NCBI GenBank assembly: GCA_018222585.1
Contig: JAAFAB010000002.1
Coordinates: 620,001-684,000, forward strand
Reading direction: 5' to 3'
DNA from: Paracoccaceae bacterium
GTDB taxonomy: Bacteria > Pseudomonadota > Alphaproteobacteria > Rhodobacterales > Rhodobacteraceae
DNA: 64,000 nucleotides
Shown here: in pieces, positions 44,220-52,568 of the stretch
How positions within the stretch are numbered: position 1 is the first letter of the stretch
How the letters are laid out: every line of letters begins with the position of its first letter
Program-made: the position numbers and the translations under genes
Notes under the pieces: generated by a model
Database searches by the model: none
What the model was told of the DNA's origin: nothing
Seen by the model: the letters and a program-made list of their open reading frames with translations, nothing else

Positions 44220-45317
44220 TCACTCGGCGGTGCCGGCCCCTGGCGCGCGTCCGTCCGTCCGGGCGCGGGCCGCATCGCGCAGCCGGGTCGTCCTGGCCGT
44301 TTCAAGTGCGCCGACGCGGGGATCCATGACCCGCCGCCACCAGCCGGGAAACAGCGCCACCGTCGCCATCACCGGCAGCGAGCGGGGCAGGATCGGCATC
44401 AGGTCGCGATCCAGTTGCAGGCCGGGGTAGATCCGCCCGGGGTGCAGGTGGTGGTCCGAGTGGCGCGGGGCATTCAGCATCATCGCCTGGGTGGCGGCAT
44501 GGGGCGCGTTCCAGGAATGCTCGGGGCCGACGGGGGCCAGCTTGCCGTGTCCGCGCTCGTCGCGCTCCAGCCCGTAGTGCTGGACGTAGTCCGACAGCAG
44601 GATCTGGATCTGGGCGAAGACGCAGATGCCGGTGTAGATCGCCAGGCCCGGCAGGCCGCCGAAGCCGAGCGCAAGCGCGGCGCAGATCGCGGCGGTGGCG
44701 ATATAGCCAAGATAGGGGTGGCGGAGGCGAGCCTTGCCGGCGCGCTTCAGGTCGTAGCTTTCGATCTTGTAGCCTTCGATGAAGGACCCGCGCCAGGCCC
44801 GGCCGAAATAGGCCCAGAAGCCTTCCCCCAGCATGGCGGTGTTGGGATCGTAGGGCGAAGCGACCCAGACGTGGTGCACCTTGGGGTGCGCACTGGCGTG
44901 ATGGCCGAAGAGCAAGGTGGCATAGATCATCCGGCCGAGGCGGCGCAGGGGGCGCTTCGGGCGGTGGATCAGCTCATGCGCATTGGGGTGCGAGACCTGG
45001 CCGAAGTAGACACCGAAGGCGATGGCGGCGGGCAGCACCTCGTCCCAGGTCTCGGCGCCGCCGGGGCCGCCGAGGAAACGCATCGCGATCAGCACCAGCC
45101 ACAGGTGGGCAACGCCGAGGCCGACCTGCAGGCTGACCCCGCCGGGCACCGCATCGTCGAGCGGAGCGTTCTGCCAGTTCTTCGGCAGCAGCGCGTCCAG
45201 CAGCGCGGTGAAGCCGGTGAGATAGAAGAGCGCCACCCAGCCCCAGGCCCCGCCGGCAAGCGCGGCCAGCAGCAGCAGGGGGACCGGCACCAGGGTGGCG
45301 ATCAGGAAAGCGGGCAT
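44220..45317 (-). CDS. alkB: AlkB-type membrane di-iron monooxygenase
   Basis: A 365-residue integral membrane protein of the alkane 1-monooxygenase/xylene monooxygenase group. All histidine boxes for the di-iron centre are present: HELIH (114-118), HHASAHPKVHH (139-149), and NAPRHSDHH near residue 283, plus LSDYVQHYGLER, the typical AlkB linker. About six membrane helices. It would hydroxylate a terminal methyl group of an alkane or similar molecule using electrons from rubredoxin or ferredoxin. No rubredoxin or AlkB regulator is adjacent, and the [2Fe-2S] ferredoxin is 6 kb away. It is divergent from ftsY. The substrate is unknown. Confidence 0.9.
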   Translation of the reverse strand: MPAFLIATLVPVPLLLLAALAGGAWGWVALFYLTGFTALLDALLPKNWQNAPLDDAVPGGVSLQVGLGVAHLWLVLIAMRFLGGPGGAETWDEVLPAAIAFGVYFGQVSHPNAHELIHRPKRPLRRLGRMIYATLLFGHHASAHPKVHHVWVASPYDPNTAMLGEGFWAYFGRAWRGSFIEGYKIESYDLKRAGKARLRHPYLGYIATAAICAALALGFGGLPGLAIYTGICVFAQIQILLSDYVQHYGLERDERGHGKLAPVGPEHSWNAPHAATQAMMLNAPRHSDHHLHPGRIYPGLQLDRDLMPILPRSLPVMATVALFPGWWRRVMDPRVGALETARTTRLRDAARARTDGRAPGAGTAE

Positions 45318-45503
45318 GTCGGTCTACCTCTTGGGACCGGGCGGGCCCGGTCGGTCGTCGGGCCAGACTAGCGATGTTTGCGGTCTCTTTCAGGCAGAAT
45401 GTCAGCCCTTTCGGGGCAGGCGGGCCGACCTGCGCTGCCCGGGGGCCTTCCATCGCGGCGGCTTTGGCATTACCTCGTGGGGGGAGCAAGGAAGGAAGGC
45501 CCC

Positions 45504-46700
45504 ATGGCGCTGTTTTCGAAACTGAAGGACCGGCTGTTCAAATCCTCCTCGCGGCTCGAGGCGGGGCTGGATGCCATCGTCGAGGACGGCGCGGGCGCCG
45601 CGACGGCCACGCCGGGCCCCCGCGAGGTGCCGCGCCCGGCGCCCGAGGAAGTGCCCGATACCCCCGCGCCGGACCTGCCCGAGCGCCCGGTGCCTGACAC
45701 GCCGGCGCCGGATGTGCCGCAGCCGGAATTGCCCAGCCCCGGCCCGGACGAGGTGCCCGCGCCCGGCCCCGAGCTGGCGCAGCAGGGCCTGCTCGACAGG
45801 GAACCGGCACGCGGCGGCGGCGGGCTGGTCTCTCGCCTGTTCGGGCGGGGGGGCGACAGCGCCCCGCGCCGGGTGCTGGACGATGACATGCTGGAAAGCC
45901 TCGAAGAGCTGCTGATCGCCTCGGACATGGGGGTGGACACGGCGCTGCGGGTCACCGCCAACATGGCCGCCGGGCGCATGGGGCAGAAGCTTTCGGCCGA
46001 GGAGATCAAGCGCCTGCTGGCCGAGGAGGTCACCCGGGTGATGGAGCCCGTCGCGCGTCCGCTGCCGATCTACCAGAAGACGCCGCAGGTGGTGCTGGTG
46101 GTCGGGGTCAACGGCTCGGGCAAGACGACGACCATCGGCAAGCTGGCCTCGCAGTTCCGCGCCGCAGGCAAGTCGGTGGTGATCGCCGCAGGGGATACCT
46201 TCCGCGCCGCGGCGGTCGAGCAGCTGGAGGTCTGGGGTCAGCGCGCCGGGGTGCCGGTGCTGAAGGCCGCGACCGGCAGCGATCCGGCCAGCCTGGCCTT
46301 CGACGCCATGACCCGGGCCGAGGAAGAGGGCGCCGACCTGCTGATGATCGACACCGCCGGCCGGTTGCAGAACCGCCAGGATCTCATGGAGGAACTGGCC
46401 AAGATCGTCCGGGTGATCCGCAAGAAGGATCCCACGGCGCCGCACAACACGTTGCTGGTGCTGGACGCGACGACAGGCCAGAACGCCCTCAGCCAGGTCG
46501 AGACCTTCCGCAAGCTGGCCGATGTCTCTGGCCTCGTGATGACCAAGCTGGACGGCACCGCCAAGGGCGGCGTGCTGGTGGCGCTGGCCGACAGGTTCGG
46601 CCTGCCGATCCATGCCATCGGCGTCGGCGAGCAGATCGACGACCTCGCCCCCTTCGATCCCGAGGATTTCGCCCGGGCCCTCACGGGGCTGGACAGCTAG
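45504..46700 (+). CDS. ftsY: Signal recognition particle receptor FtsY
   Basis: A 398-residue GTPase that docks SRP-ribosome complexes at the membrane. The ATG at 45504 follows GGAAGGAAGG. The N-terminal region after an amphipathic start (MALFSKLKDRLFKSSS) is about 70 residues of Pro/Glu/Asp with repeated VPxP and DTPAPD units. The N domain follows, then the G domain: GVNGSGKTTTIGKLA (P loop), DTFRAAAVEQL, DTAGRLQNR and TKLDGTAKGG. Length and motifs are normal apart from the proline-rich linker. Confidence 0.95.
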   Translation: MALFSKLKDRLFKSSSRLEAGLDAIVEDGAGAATATPGPREVPRPAPEEVPDTPAPDLPERPVPDTPAPDVPQPELPSPGPDEVPAPGPELAQQGLLDREPARGGGGLVSRLFGRGGDSAPRRVLDDDMLESLEELLIASDMGVDTALRVTANMAAGRMGQKLSAEEIKRLLAEEVTRVMEPVARPLPIYQKTPQVVLVVGVNGSGKTTTIGKLASQFRAAGKSVVIAAGDTFRAAAVEQLEVWGQRAGVPVLKAATGSDPASLAFDAMTRAEEEGADLLMIDTAGRLQNRQDLMEELAKIVRVIRKKDPTAPHNTLLVLDATTGQNALSQVETFRKLADVSGLVMTKLDGTAKGGVLVALADRFGLPIHAIGVGEQIDDLAPFDPEDFARALTGLDS

Positions 46701-46755
46701 GACCGCAGCCCCTGTCGCAGACAACGTCTCTCCGGGCGGGCCGTGATCCGGTCCG

Positions 46756-47223
46756 TCACTCCAGCACGCGCTTCATCAGCCAGAGCACCGTGACGGCCAT
46801 CACCGAGGTGAGCGCCGCCAGCGCCAGGTTGCCCATGCCCGCCGAGAGGCCGACCGCCCCGGCCAGCCAGAGCCCGGCGCCGGTGGTGATGCCCCGCACC
46901 TTGTCGTCGGCGGTGAAGATCGCGCCCCCGGCGAGGAAGGCGACACCGGCGGTGACCGCCTCGATCACGCGGATCGGGTCCTTACGGATCGAGTCATCGT
47001 CGGTCAGCGGGCTCATCAGGATGCCGAGCATGATCAGCGTGAACAGGCAGGCCGCCAGCGACACCAGCATATGCGTGCGCAGACCTGCCGACTTTTCCTG
47101 CCGCTCGCGTTCCCAGCCGATGACCCCGCCGAGGATCAGCGCCCCGACCAGGCGCAACAGGATGGCGGGCCAGCCGAGACCGGGGACCGGAGAGGCGAAA
47201 TGCGTGTCGAGTAAGCTTTCCAT
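46756..47223 (-). CDS. MgtC-family membrane protein
   Basis: A 155-residue inner-membrane protein. The ATG at 47223 gives the family start. It carries MgtC hallmarks: LVGALILGGVIGWERERQEKSAGLRTHMLV, then FLAGGAIF and the ITTGAGLWLAGAVGL helix. MgtC proteins in other bacteria influence Mg2+ adaptation and F-ATPase. Here the role is unknown. It is convergent with ftsY and divergent from the DMT permease gene. Confidence 0.9.
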   Translation of the reverse strand: MESLLDTHFASPVPGLGWPAILLRLVGALILGGVIGWERERQEKSAGLRTHMLVSLAACLFTLIMLGILMSPLTDDDSIRKDPIRVIEAVTAGVAFLAGGAIFTADDKVRGITTGAGLWLAGAVGLSAGMGNLALAALTSVMAVTVLWLMKRVLE

Positions 47224-47280
47224 CGCTGGGTCAACGTCGCCGGGTCCCCGTCGGTTCATTTTCGGAGAGGCGCCCGGCGC

Positions 47281-48195
47281 ATGAGCAACTGGATCACCTC
47301 CATCGAAGGCACGGAGGCCGGGCACGAGGCGGCGCTGGTGCTGGCGCTGACGGCGGCCTTCCTGCACGCGCTCTTCGGCTCGTTGCAGAAGGGGCGGCTG
47401 GATCCCTGGACCTCGCGCGGGATCATGGATGTCTTCATGGTGCTGCTGGCCATTCCGGCCGTGCTCTTCCTGGTGCCGCCGCCCGAGGGGGCGCACCAGT
47501 GGGCGCTGGTGCTGGGGGCGATCCCGATCCACATGGCCTACAAGATCGGCATGGCCATGGCCTATTCGCGCGGCGCCTACACCGTGGTCTACCCGGTGGT
47601 GCGCGGCACCGGGCCGGTGTTCACCGTTCTCGGCGCCTGGGTGATCTTCGGCGAGACCTTCGCGCCGCTGCAGTGGCTGGGCGTGGCGGTGCTGTTGTCG
47701 GGGATCTTCGGCCTGGCGCTCTACAACCTGCGCACCATCACCGTGGCGCGCGACACGCTGGTCGCCGCCATGGGACTGGCTCTGGCGACCGGCTCGCTGG
47801 TGGCGGCCTATACGACCTACGATGCCTATGCGATCCGCGCCCTGCCGGATCCCTTCAGCTTCCTGGCCTGGTTCTTCCTGGTCACCAACCTGGACTTTCC
47901 GTTGCTGCTGGCCTGGCGCTGGCGCGGGCTGTCGCCCGAGCAGCGCCCGACCCGGCGCAACTGGCTGCGCGGCGGCCTGCTGGGGGCGATCGTGGCCTAT
48001 GGCTCGTTCGGGTCGGTGATGCTGGCGACGCGGCTGGACAAGGTCGGTGAGGCCGCCGTCCTGCGCGAGACCTCGACGGTCTTCGCCGCGCTGATCGGCT
48101 GGCTCGTGCTGAAGGAGACGGTGGGACCCCGCCGGATCTTCCTGATGACGTTGATTGCGGCAGGGGCCGTGATAGTAGAGATGGGTGGACGATGA
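47281..48195 (+). CDS. EamA/DMT-family permease
   Basis: A 304-residue membrane protein with about ten helices forming two EamA halves. The first half contains YPVVRGTGPVFTVLGAWVIFGE, a typical EamA helix pair; the second ends in FAALIGWLVLKETVGPRRI. It is probably an exporter of a metabolite or amino acid, of unknown specificity. The stop overlaps the ispZ start by 4 bp, and the order ftsY, DMT, ispZ is one I associate with Rhodobacterales. Confidence 0.9.
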   Translation: MSNWITSIEGTEAGHEAALVLALTAAFLHALFGSLQKGRLDPWTSRGIMDVFMVLLAIPAVLFLVPPPEGAHQWALVLGAIPIHMAYKIGMAMAYSRGAYTVVYPVVRGTGPVFTVLGAWVIFGETFAPLQWLGVAVLLSGIFGLALYNLRTITVARDTLVAAMGLALATGSLVAAYTTYDAYAIRALPDPFSFLAWFFLVTNLDFPLLLAWRWRGLSPEQRPTRRNWLRGGLLGAIVAYGSFGSVMLATRLDKVGEAAVLRETSTVFAALIGWLVLKETVGPRRIFLMTLIAAGAVIVEMGGR

Positions 48196-48821
48196 AGGAG
48201 AGCCCCGTGGCCGAGACCAGAAAGATTTCCCCCGCCCTGAAGCTGTCGCTGGAACTGGGGCCGGTGCTGCTGTTCTTCGTGGCCTATTTCGTGCTGAAGG
48301 ATCGGGTCTTCACCCTTGGCGGGCGCGAGTACGAAAGCTTCATCCTGATCACCGCGGGCTTCATCCCGCTGATCATCGCCTCGACCCTGGCGCTGTGGAA
48401 GCTGACCGGCAAGCTGTCCAAGATGCAGGTGATGACGGCGGTGCTGGTGGTCGTCTTCGGCGGGCTCTCGGTCTATTTCAACGATGAACGCTTCTTCAAG
48501 ATGAAGCCGACGATGATCTACCTGCTGTTCGGCGGCGCCCTCGGCATCGGCTTGCTGCGCGGCGAAAGCTGGCTGCAGCTGGTGATGGAGGAGGCCATGC
48601 CGCTGAAGCGCGAGGGCTGGATGATCCTGACCCGTCGCCTCTGCTATTTCTTCCTGGCACTGGCGGTGCTGAACGAGATCATCTGGCGCGGCTTCAGCAC
48701 CGAGACCTGGGTCGCCTTCAAGACCTTCGGCCTCTCGGCGGCGGTCTTCGGCTTCTTCATCACCCAGGCGAAGCTGTTCGAGACCTATGCCATCGAGCAG
48801 GACAAGACGCCCGAAGCCTGA
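48192..48821 (+). CDS. ispZ: Inner membrane septation protein A (IspZ/YciB)
   Basis: A 209-residue protein with five or six membrane helices. Family motifs are LELGPVLLFFVAYF near the N-terminus, LTGKLSKMQVMTAVLVVVFGGLSVYFND (the family DERFFKMKPT continuation is intact) and WRGFSTETWVAFKTFG. Members are implicated in cell-envelope integrity and septation. The start ATG at 48192 lies in the upstream stop (ATGA); a GTG eight codons later is an alternative. A strong hairpin follows the gene. Confidence 0.9.
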   Translation: MKESPVAETRKISPALKLSLELGPVLLFFVAYFVLKDRVFTLGGREYESFILITAGFIPLIIASTLALWKLTGKLSKMQVMTAVLVVVFGGLSVYFNDERFFKMKPTMIYLLFGGALGIGLLRGESWLQLVMEEAMPLKREGWMILTRRLCYFFLALAVLNEIIWRGFSTETWVAFKTFGLSAAVFGFFITQAKLFETYAIEQDKTPEA

Positions 48822-48848
48822 CCGCTGACTTAAGGCGGAGGGACCTGA

Positions 48849-48876
48849 AAGGCCCTGACGGCAGCGTCAGGGCCTT
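48849..48876. terminator. Bidirectional hairpin, probable terminator
   Basis: A perfect 12-bp stem, AAGGCCCTGACG / CGTCAGGGCCTT, with a GCAG loop, between the convergent ispZ and secreted-protein genes. There is only a short T run on either side, so termination strength is uncertain, but position and symmetry fit a shared terminator. Confidence 0.7.
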
Positions 48877-48895
48877 CGTCGTCGCGGTGAGGGGG

Positions 48896-49702
48896 TCAGA
48901 GTTGCAGCTGGCTCCGGGCGTAGGTCAGCATCTCGGGGGTGACATCGGCGGTGGTGATCGGCGCATTGCCGGTGGCGTTATGCGCGGCCACGAGGGCCTC
49001 GCGCAGGGCCTCGTCGCTGATCGCCGCCTCGGCCTCGGCAGAGGTGATCTCGGCCTGGTCCAGCACGGCCTTGTCCGCCAGCGCGTCCTGCAATGCCGCC
49101 TCGGCCTCGGCCAGATCGGAGAGCTGGGCCTGGTAGGCGTCGTAGCCCGCTTCTCCCTCGGCGACGGGGTTGGCGTCGAGGGTGCTGCGCATCTCTGCAA
49201 TCTCGGCGGCCCAGGTCTCGGGCGTGTCCGACAGGCCCAGGGACTCGGCCTCGTCGGCCAGGTCGGCGTAGCTTCCGGCGTAGGCGGCGCGGGCAGCATC
49301 CAGCGCATCGGCGGCCTCTTCCGCCTCGGCCACGGCACCGAGGTAGGCTTTCACCGGCACCATCTTGGGATCCGAGGAATTCATGATCCCGTTCATGTTG
49401 CGCTTGAGCGAGTTCAGCGACTTCAGCGAGGCCGCGAGGGGCCGTTCGCCACCGTTGCCGCGGGCACTGTCGCTCTTGCCGTTGGAGCCGGAGTTGCCGC
49501 GGTCACCGGAGTTGCCCCGGTCGCCCGAATTGCCCCGGTCGCCCGAGTTGCCGTTGCCGCCTGAGTTGCCGCCCGAATTGCCGCCGTTGGCGTTGTCGCT
49601 CTTGGCATGGGCGGCGCCGGTGCCGGCCAGATCCGCCACCACGACAGGTGCGGCGAGGGCCAGCATGGCCGTGGTCAGGACGAGTTGGGTGGTCATCTTC
49701 AT
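48896..49702 (-). CDS. Secreted Asn/Gly/Ser repeat protein with helical C-terminus
   Basis: A 268-residue exported protein. The signal peptide ends around A-H-A/K (residue 33). A low-complexity region of about 50 residues follows, dominated by Gly, Asn and Ser with three tandem GNSGDR hexapeptides. The rest (about 95-268) is strongly helical and rich in Ala and Glu (AVAEAEEAADALDAARAAYAG and AEAEAALQDALADKAVL), suggesting a coiled-coil. I do not recognise a named family. A surface or periplasmic structural role is only a guess. It is convergent with ispZ. Confidence 0.7.
   Translation of the reverse strand: MKMTTQLVLTTAMLALAAPVVVADLAGTGAAHAKSDNANGGNSGGNSGGNGNSGDRGNSGDRGNSGDRGNSGSNGKSDSARGNGGERPLAASLKSLNSLKRNMNGIMNSSDPKMVPVKAYLGAVAEAEEAADALDAARAAYAGSYADLADEAESLGLSDTPETWAAEIAEMRSTLDANPVAEGEAGYDAYQAQLSDLAEAEAALQDALADKAVLDQAEITSAEAEAAISDEALREALVAAHNATGNAPITTADVTPEMLTYARSQLQL
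49493..49546 (-). repeat. Three tandem 18-bp units coding GNSGDR
   Basis: Units at 49493-49510, 49511-49528 and 49529-49546 differ by only a few bases; degenerate units continue to about 49580. They lie in frame inside the secreted-protein gene, so copy-number change would lengthen or shorten the protein by six residues without a frameshift. Confidence 0.85.
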
Positions 49703-49865
49703 CGGATAACACTCCTACTGGTTATTGGAGTCTGAAGGTTGTGTTGGGCAAAGATGGCCTGAATGTGTCGCAAGTTCTGTTGAATCGGCGGTAACCTGCC
49801 AGAGAACCGGGATGCAGGCCCTAGCGGAGACTTGCCGCAGCGGGGGCGGGGCGCCACTCTGGGGA

Positions 49866-50612
49866 ATGCGTTTCGCGATCCTGGCAGATATCCACGGCAA
49901 TTCGGACGCCCTCGGCGCGGTCCTGCGGGACATGCAGGCCGAGGGGGTGAGCGAGGCCGTCAACCTGGGGGATCACTTCAGCGGCCCTCTGGATGCGGCA
50001 GGCACGGCGCGGATGTTGGCGGCGCGGGCCTTCCCCTCGATCCTCGGCAACCACGACCGCTGGCTGATATCCTTGGATCCGGGCCGGATGGGCCCGTCGG
50101 ACCTGGCCGCCTTCCGCCAGCTCGACAGGGCGGCGCTGGACTGGCTGCGCGGCCTGCCGCCGGTGCGGCGGGTTTTCGGGGATGTCTTCCTCTGCCATGG
50201 CACGCCGGGCAGTGACCTGGCCTATTGGCTGGAGCGGATCGGAGAGGACGGCCAGCCCCGTGCCGCGACCCGCGCCGAGATCGAGCGCGAGGCCGAGGGG
50301 CTGGAGGCCGGCCTGATCCTCTGCGCCCATACCCATATCCCCCGGATCCGTCAGCTGGCGGACGGGCGGGTGGTGGTCAATCCCGGCAGCATCGGCTGCC
50401 CTGCCTATGACGACGATCACCCGGTGCCCCATGTGATGCAGACCGGCACCCCGAATGCCTCCTACGCGATTGCCGAGCGGCGCGCTGCGGGCTGGCAGGT
50501 CTGTTTCCGCTCGGTGCCCTATGACCCCAGCCGCATGGTGCAGCTGGCCGAGGCGGCGGGGCGGGCGGAATGGGCGCGGGCGCTGGCGACGGGCTGGATC
50601 AGCGACAGCTGA
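49866..50612 (+). CDS. Metallophosphoesterase
   Basis: A 248-residue calcineurin-like phosphoesterase of the YfcE/MJ0936 type. The ATG at 49866 starts directly with the first metal motif (FAILADIHGNSDAL). Next come NLGDHF, ILGNHDRW and the distal GTP...AHTHIPRIRQL and VNPGSIGCP, completing the two-metal site. Members hydrolyse phosphodiesters; the substrate is unknown. It ends 50 bp before the convergent LLM gene, with a GGCCC...GGGCC inverted repeat between them. Confidence 0.9.
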   Translation: MRFAILADIHGNSDALGAVLRDMQAEGVSEAVNLGDHFSGPLDAAGTARMLAARAFPSILGNHDRWLISLDPGRMGPSDLAAFRQLDRAALDWLRGLPPVRRVFGDVFLCHGTPGSDLAYWLERIGEDGQPRAATRAEIEREAEGLEAGLILCAHTHIPRIRQLADGRVVVNPGSIGCPAYDDDHPVPHVMQTGTPNASYAIAERRAAGWQVCFRSVPYDPSRMVQLAEAAGRAEWARALATGWISDS

Positions 50613-50662
50613 AAGGCCCCCGCCGTGTCCGGTGAGGGCCCCTCGGATCCGTGAGCGGATTT

Positions 50663-51682
50663 TCAGCGCCAGCCGAGGGCCGGGGCGACGTGGGTCAGGA
50701 CGCTTTCGATCACATGGGCGTTGTAATCGACCCCCAGCGAGTTCGGCACGGTCAGCAGCAGGGTGTCGGCCTCGGCGATCGCCTCGTCCTTCTTCAGCTG
50801 CTCGATCAGGCGGTCGGGTTCATCGGCGTAGGAGCGTCCGAAGATCGCCCGCTGGCTCTCGATATAGCCGATGCTGTCGTCCTCCTTGCCGCCGCGCCCG
50901 AAGTAGGCCCGGTCCATGTCATTGGTCAGCGCGAAAATCGAGCGGCTGACCGATACGCGGGGCTTGCGGGAATGGCCGGCGGCCTTCCAGGCCTCGCGGT
51001 AGGCGCGGATCTGCGCCGCCTGCTGGACGTGGAACGGCTCGCCCGTCTCGTCGTCCTTCAGGGTGCTGCTCTGCAGGTTCATGCCCAGCATGGCGGCCCA
51101 TTCGGCGGTCTTGTTCGACCCGGCCCCCCACCAGATGCGATCCTTCAGCCCCTCCGAATGCGGCTCGATCCGCAGCTTGCCCGGAGGGTTGGGGAACATC
51201 GGGCGCGGGTTCGGCTCGGCGAAGCCATGGCCGTCGAGCATCTGCAGGAAGACCTGCGCGTGGCGGCGGCCCATGTCGGCATCGGTTTCATCCTCGGCCG
51301 GCTCGTAGCCGAAGTAGCGCCAGCCGTCGATCACCTGCTCGGGACTGCCGCGCGAGATCCCGAGCTGCAGGCGCCCCTCCGAGATCAGGTCGGCGGCCCC
51401 GGCATCCTCGGCCATGTAGAGCGGGTTCTCGTAGCGCATGTCGATGACGCCGGTGCCGATCTCGATCTTGCTGGTCTTCGCGCCGATGGCGGCCAGCAGC
51501 GGGAAGGGCGAGGCATGTTGCCGGGCAAAGTGGTGGACGCGGAAATAGGCGCCGTCCAGCCCCAGCTCTTCGGCGGCGACCGAGAGGTCGATGGCCTGCA
51601 GCAGGGCGTCCGAGGCGGTGCGGGTGGCCGAGCCCCGTTGCGGGGACCAGTGGCCGAAGGACAGGAAACCGATGGATTTCAT
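50663..51682 (-). CDS. LLM-class flavin-dependent oxidoreductase
   Basis: A 339-residue luciferase-like monooxygenase. The ATG at 51682 is chosen because AAGGAG precedes it by seven bases; an ATG six codons upstream lacks this. TIM-barrel landmarks: GFLSFGHW, AAEELGLDGAYFRVHHFA, IEIGTGVIDMRYENPLYMAEDA and the RLQLGISRGSPE loop. These enzymes use FMNH2 and O2. The substrate is unknown. It forms a minus-strand group with the GST and hydrolase genes, but the spacing (over 150 bp) argues against tight coupling. Confidence 0.9.
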   Translation of the reverse strand: MKSIGFLSFGHWSPQRGSATRTASDALLQAIDLSVAAEELGLDGAYFRVHHFARQHASPFPLLAAIGAKTSKIEIGTGVIDMRYENPLYMAEDAGAADLISEGRLQLGISRGSPEQVIDGWRYFGYEPAEDETDADMGRRHAQVFLQMLDGHGFAEPNPRPMFPNPPGKLRIEPHSEGLKDRIWWGAGSNKTAEWAAMLGMNLQSSTLKDDETGEPFHVQQAAQIRAYREAWKAAGHSRKPRVSVSRSIFALTNDMDRAYFGRGGKEDDSIGYIESQRAIFGRSYADEPDRLIEQLKKDEAIAEADTLLLTVPNSLGVDYNAHVIESVLTHVAPALGWR

Positions 51683-51845
51683 GACATCACTCCTTGGCAT
51701 GGGCGGCGCGGCGGGGGCCGCGCCCGGCCCTGCCGGTTTGATGCCTAGCTAGGGTGCCGACCCCCGGTCACGCAATGGGGTACGCTGTTCGCAAATGCGC
51801 AGTCCATGTGCGGTGCCGGGGGCGTTCGTGCGCCCGGGCAGAGGC

Positions 51846-52547
51846 TCACTTCTGGCCGAACAGCACCTTCTGCTCTTCCTTGGTGCGGATGCCGCCGCGG
51901 TTCTCGGCGGCCAGCGCCTTGCCCTTCTGCACGGCGGGACGCTCGCCCACCAGGTCCAGCCAGCGTTGCAGGTTCGGCTTGTCCGAAATGTCCTGCTGCT
52001 GGCCTTCCCAGAGGATCGCCCAGGGCCAGATCGCCATGTCGGCGATCGAGTAGAAATCACCGGCCACGTATTCGGTCTTGCCGAGCTGGGTGTCGAGCAC
52101 CCGGTGCAGTCTGCCGACCTCGTTGCGATAGCGGTCCTGGGCATAGGGCAGATCCTGCGGCGGATCCATCTGCGGGGCGTACTTCAGGAAGTGATGCGCC
52201 TGGCCAGCCATCGGGCCAAGGCCGCCCATCTGCCACATCAGCCATTGGTCCACGGCGATGCGATCCCGCTGGGTCGGTCCGCAGAAGGTGCCGGTCTTGC
52301 GGGCGAGGTATTGCAGGATGGCACCCGACTCGAAGATCGAGATCGGCGCGCCGTCCGGGCCGTCCGGGTCGACGATCGCGGGCATCCGGTTGTTGGGCGA
52401 GATCTTCAGGAAATCCGGCTCGAACTGCTCGCCCTTGCCGATGTTCACCAGGTTGAGGTTGTAGGGCAGGTCCATCTCTTCCAGCGCGATGGAGATCTTC
52501 CATCCGTTCGGGGTGGGCCAGTAATAGAGCTCGATGGGTGCGGTCAT
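51846..52547 (-). CDS. Glutathione S-transferase, YfcG/nu-class-like
   Basis: A 233-residue GST. It starts IELYYWPTPNGWKISIALEE, characteristic of the YfcG/YghU branch in which a Thr/Asn near the N-terminus contacts glutathione. SPNNRMPAIVDPDG carries the cis-proline, and FESGAILQYLA the gamma-glutamyl contact. The alpha-domain has YSIADMAIWPW. Family members have disulfide-bond reductase activity toward small disulfides. It is distinct from the GST at 16137. Confidence 0.92.
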   Translation of the reverse strand: MTAPIELYYWPTPNGWKISIALEEMDLPYNLNLVNIGKGEQFEPDFLKISPNNRMPAIVDPDGPDGAPISIFESGAILQYLARKTGTFCGPTQRDRIAVDQWLMWQMGGLGPMAGQAHHFLKYAPQMDPPQDLPYAQDRYRNEVGRLHRVLDTQLGKTEYVAGDFYSIADMAIWPWAILWEGQQQDISDKPNLQRWLDLVGERPAVQKGKALAAENRGGIRTKEEQKVLFGQK

Positions 52548-52568
52548 GATGTCCTCCGTGTTCGGGGC

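Noticed and set aside
49493-49580. Short tandem repeats considered as a CRISPR-like array
   Set aside because: Units are contiguous 18-mers without spacers and lie in frame within a secreted-protein gene.
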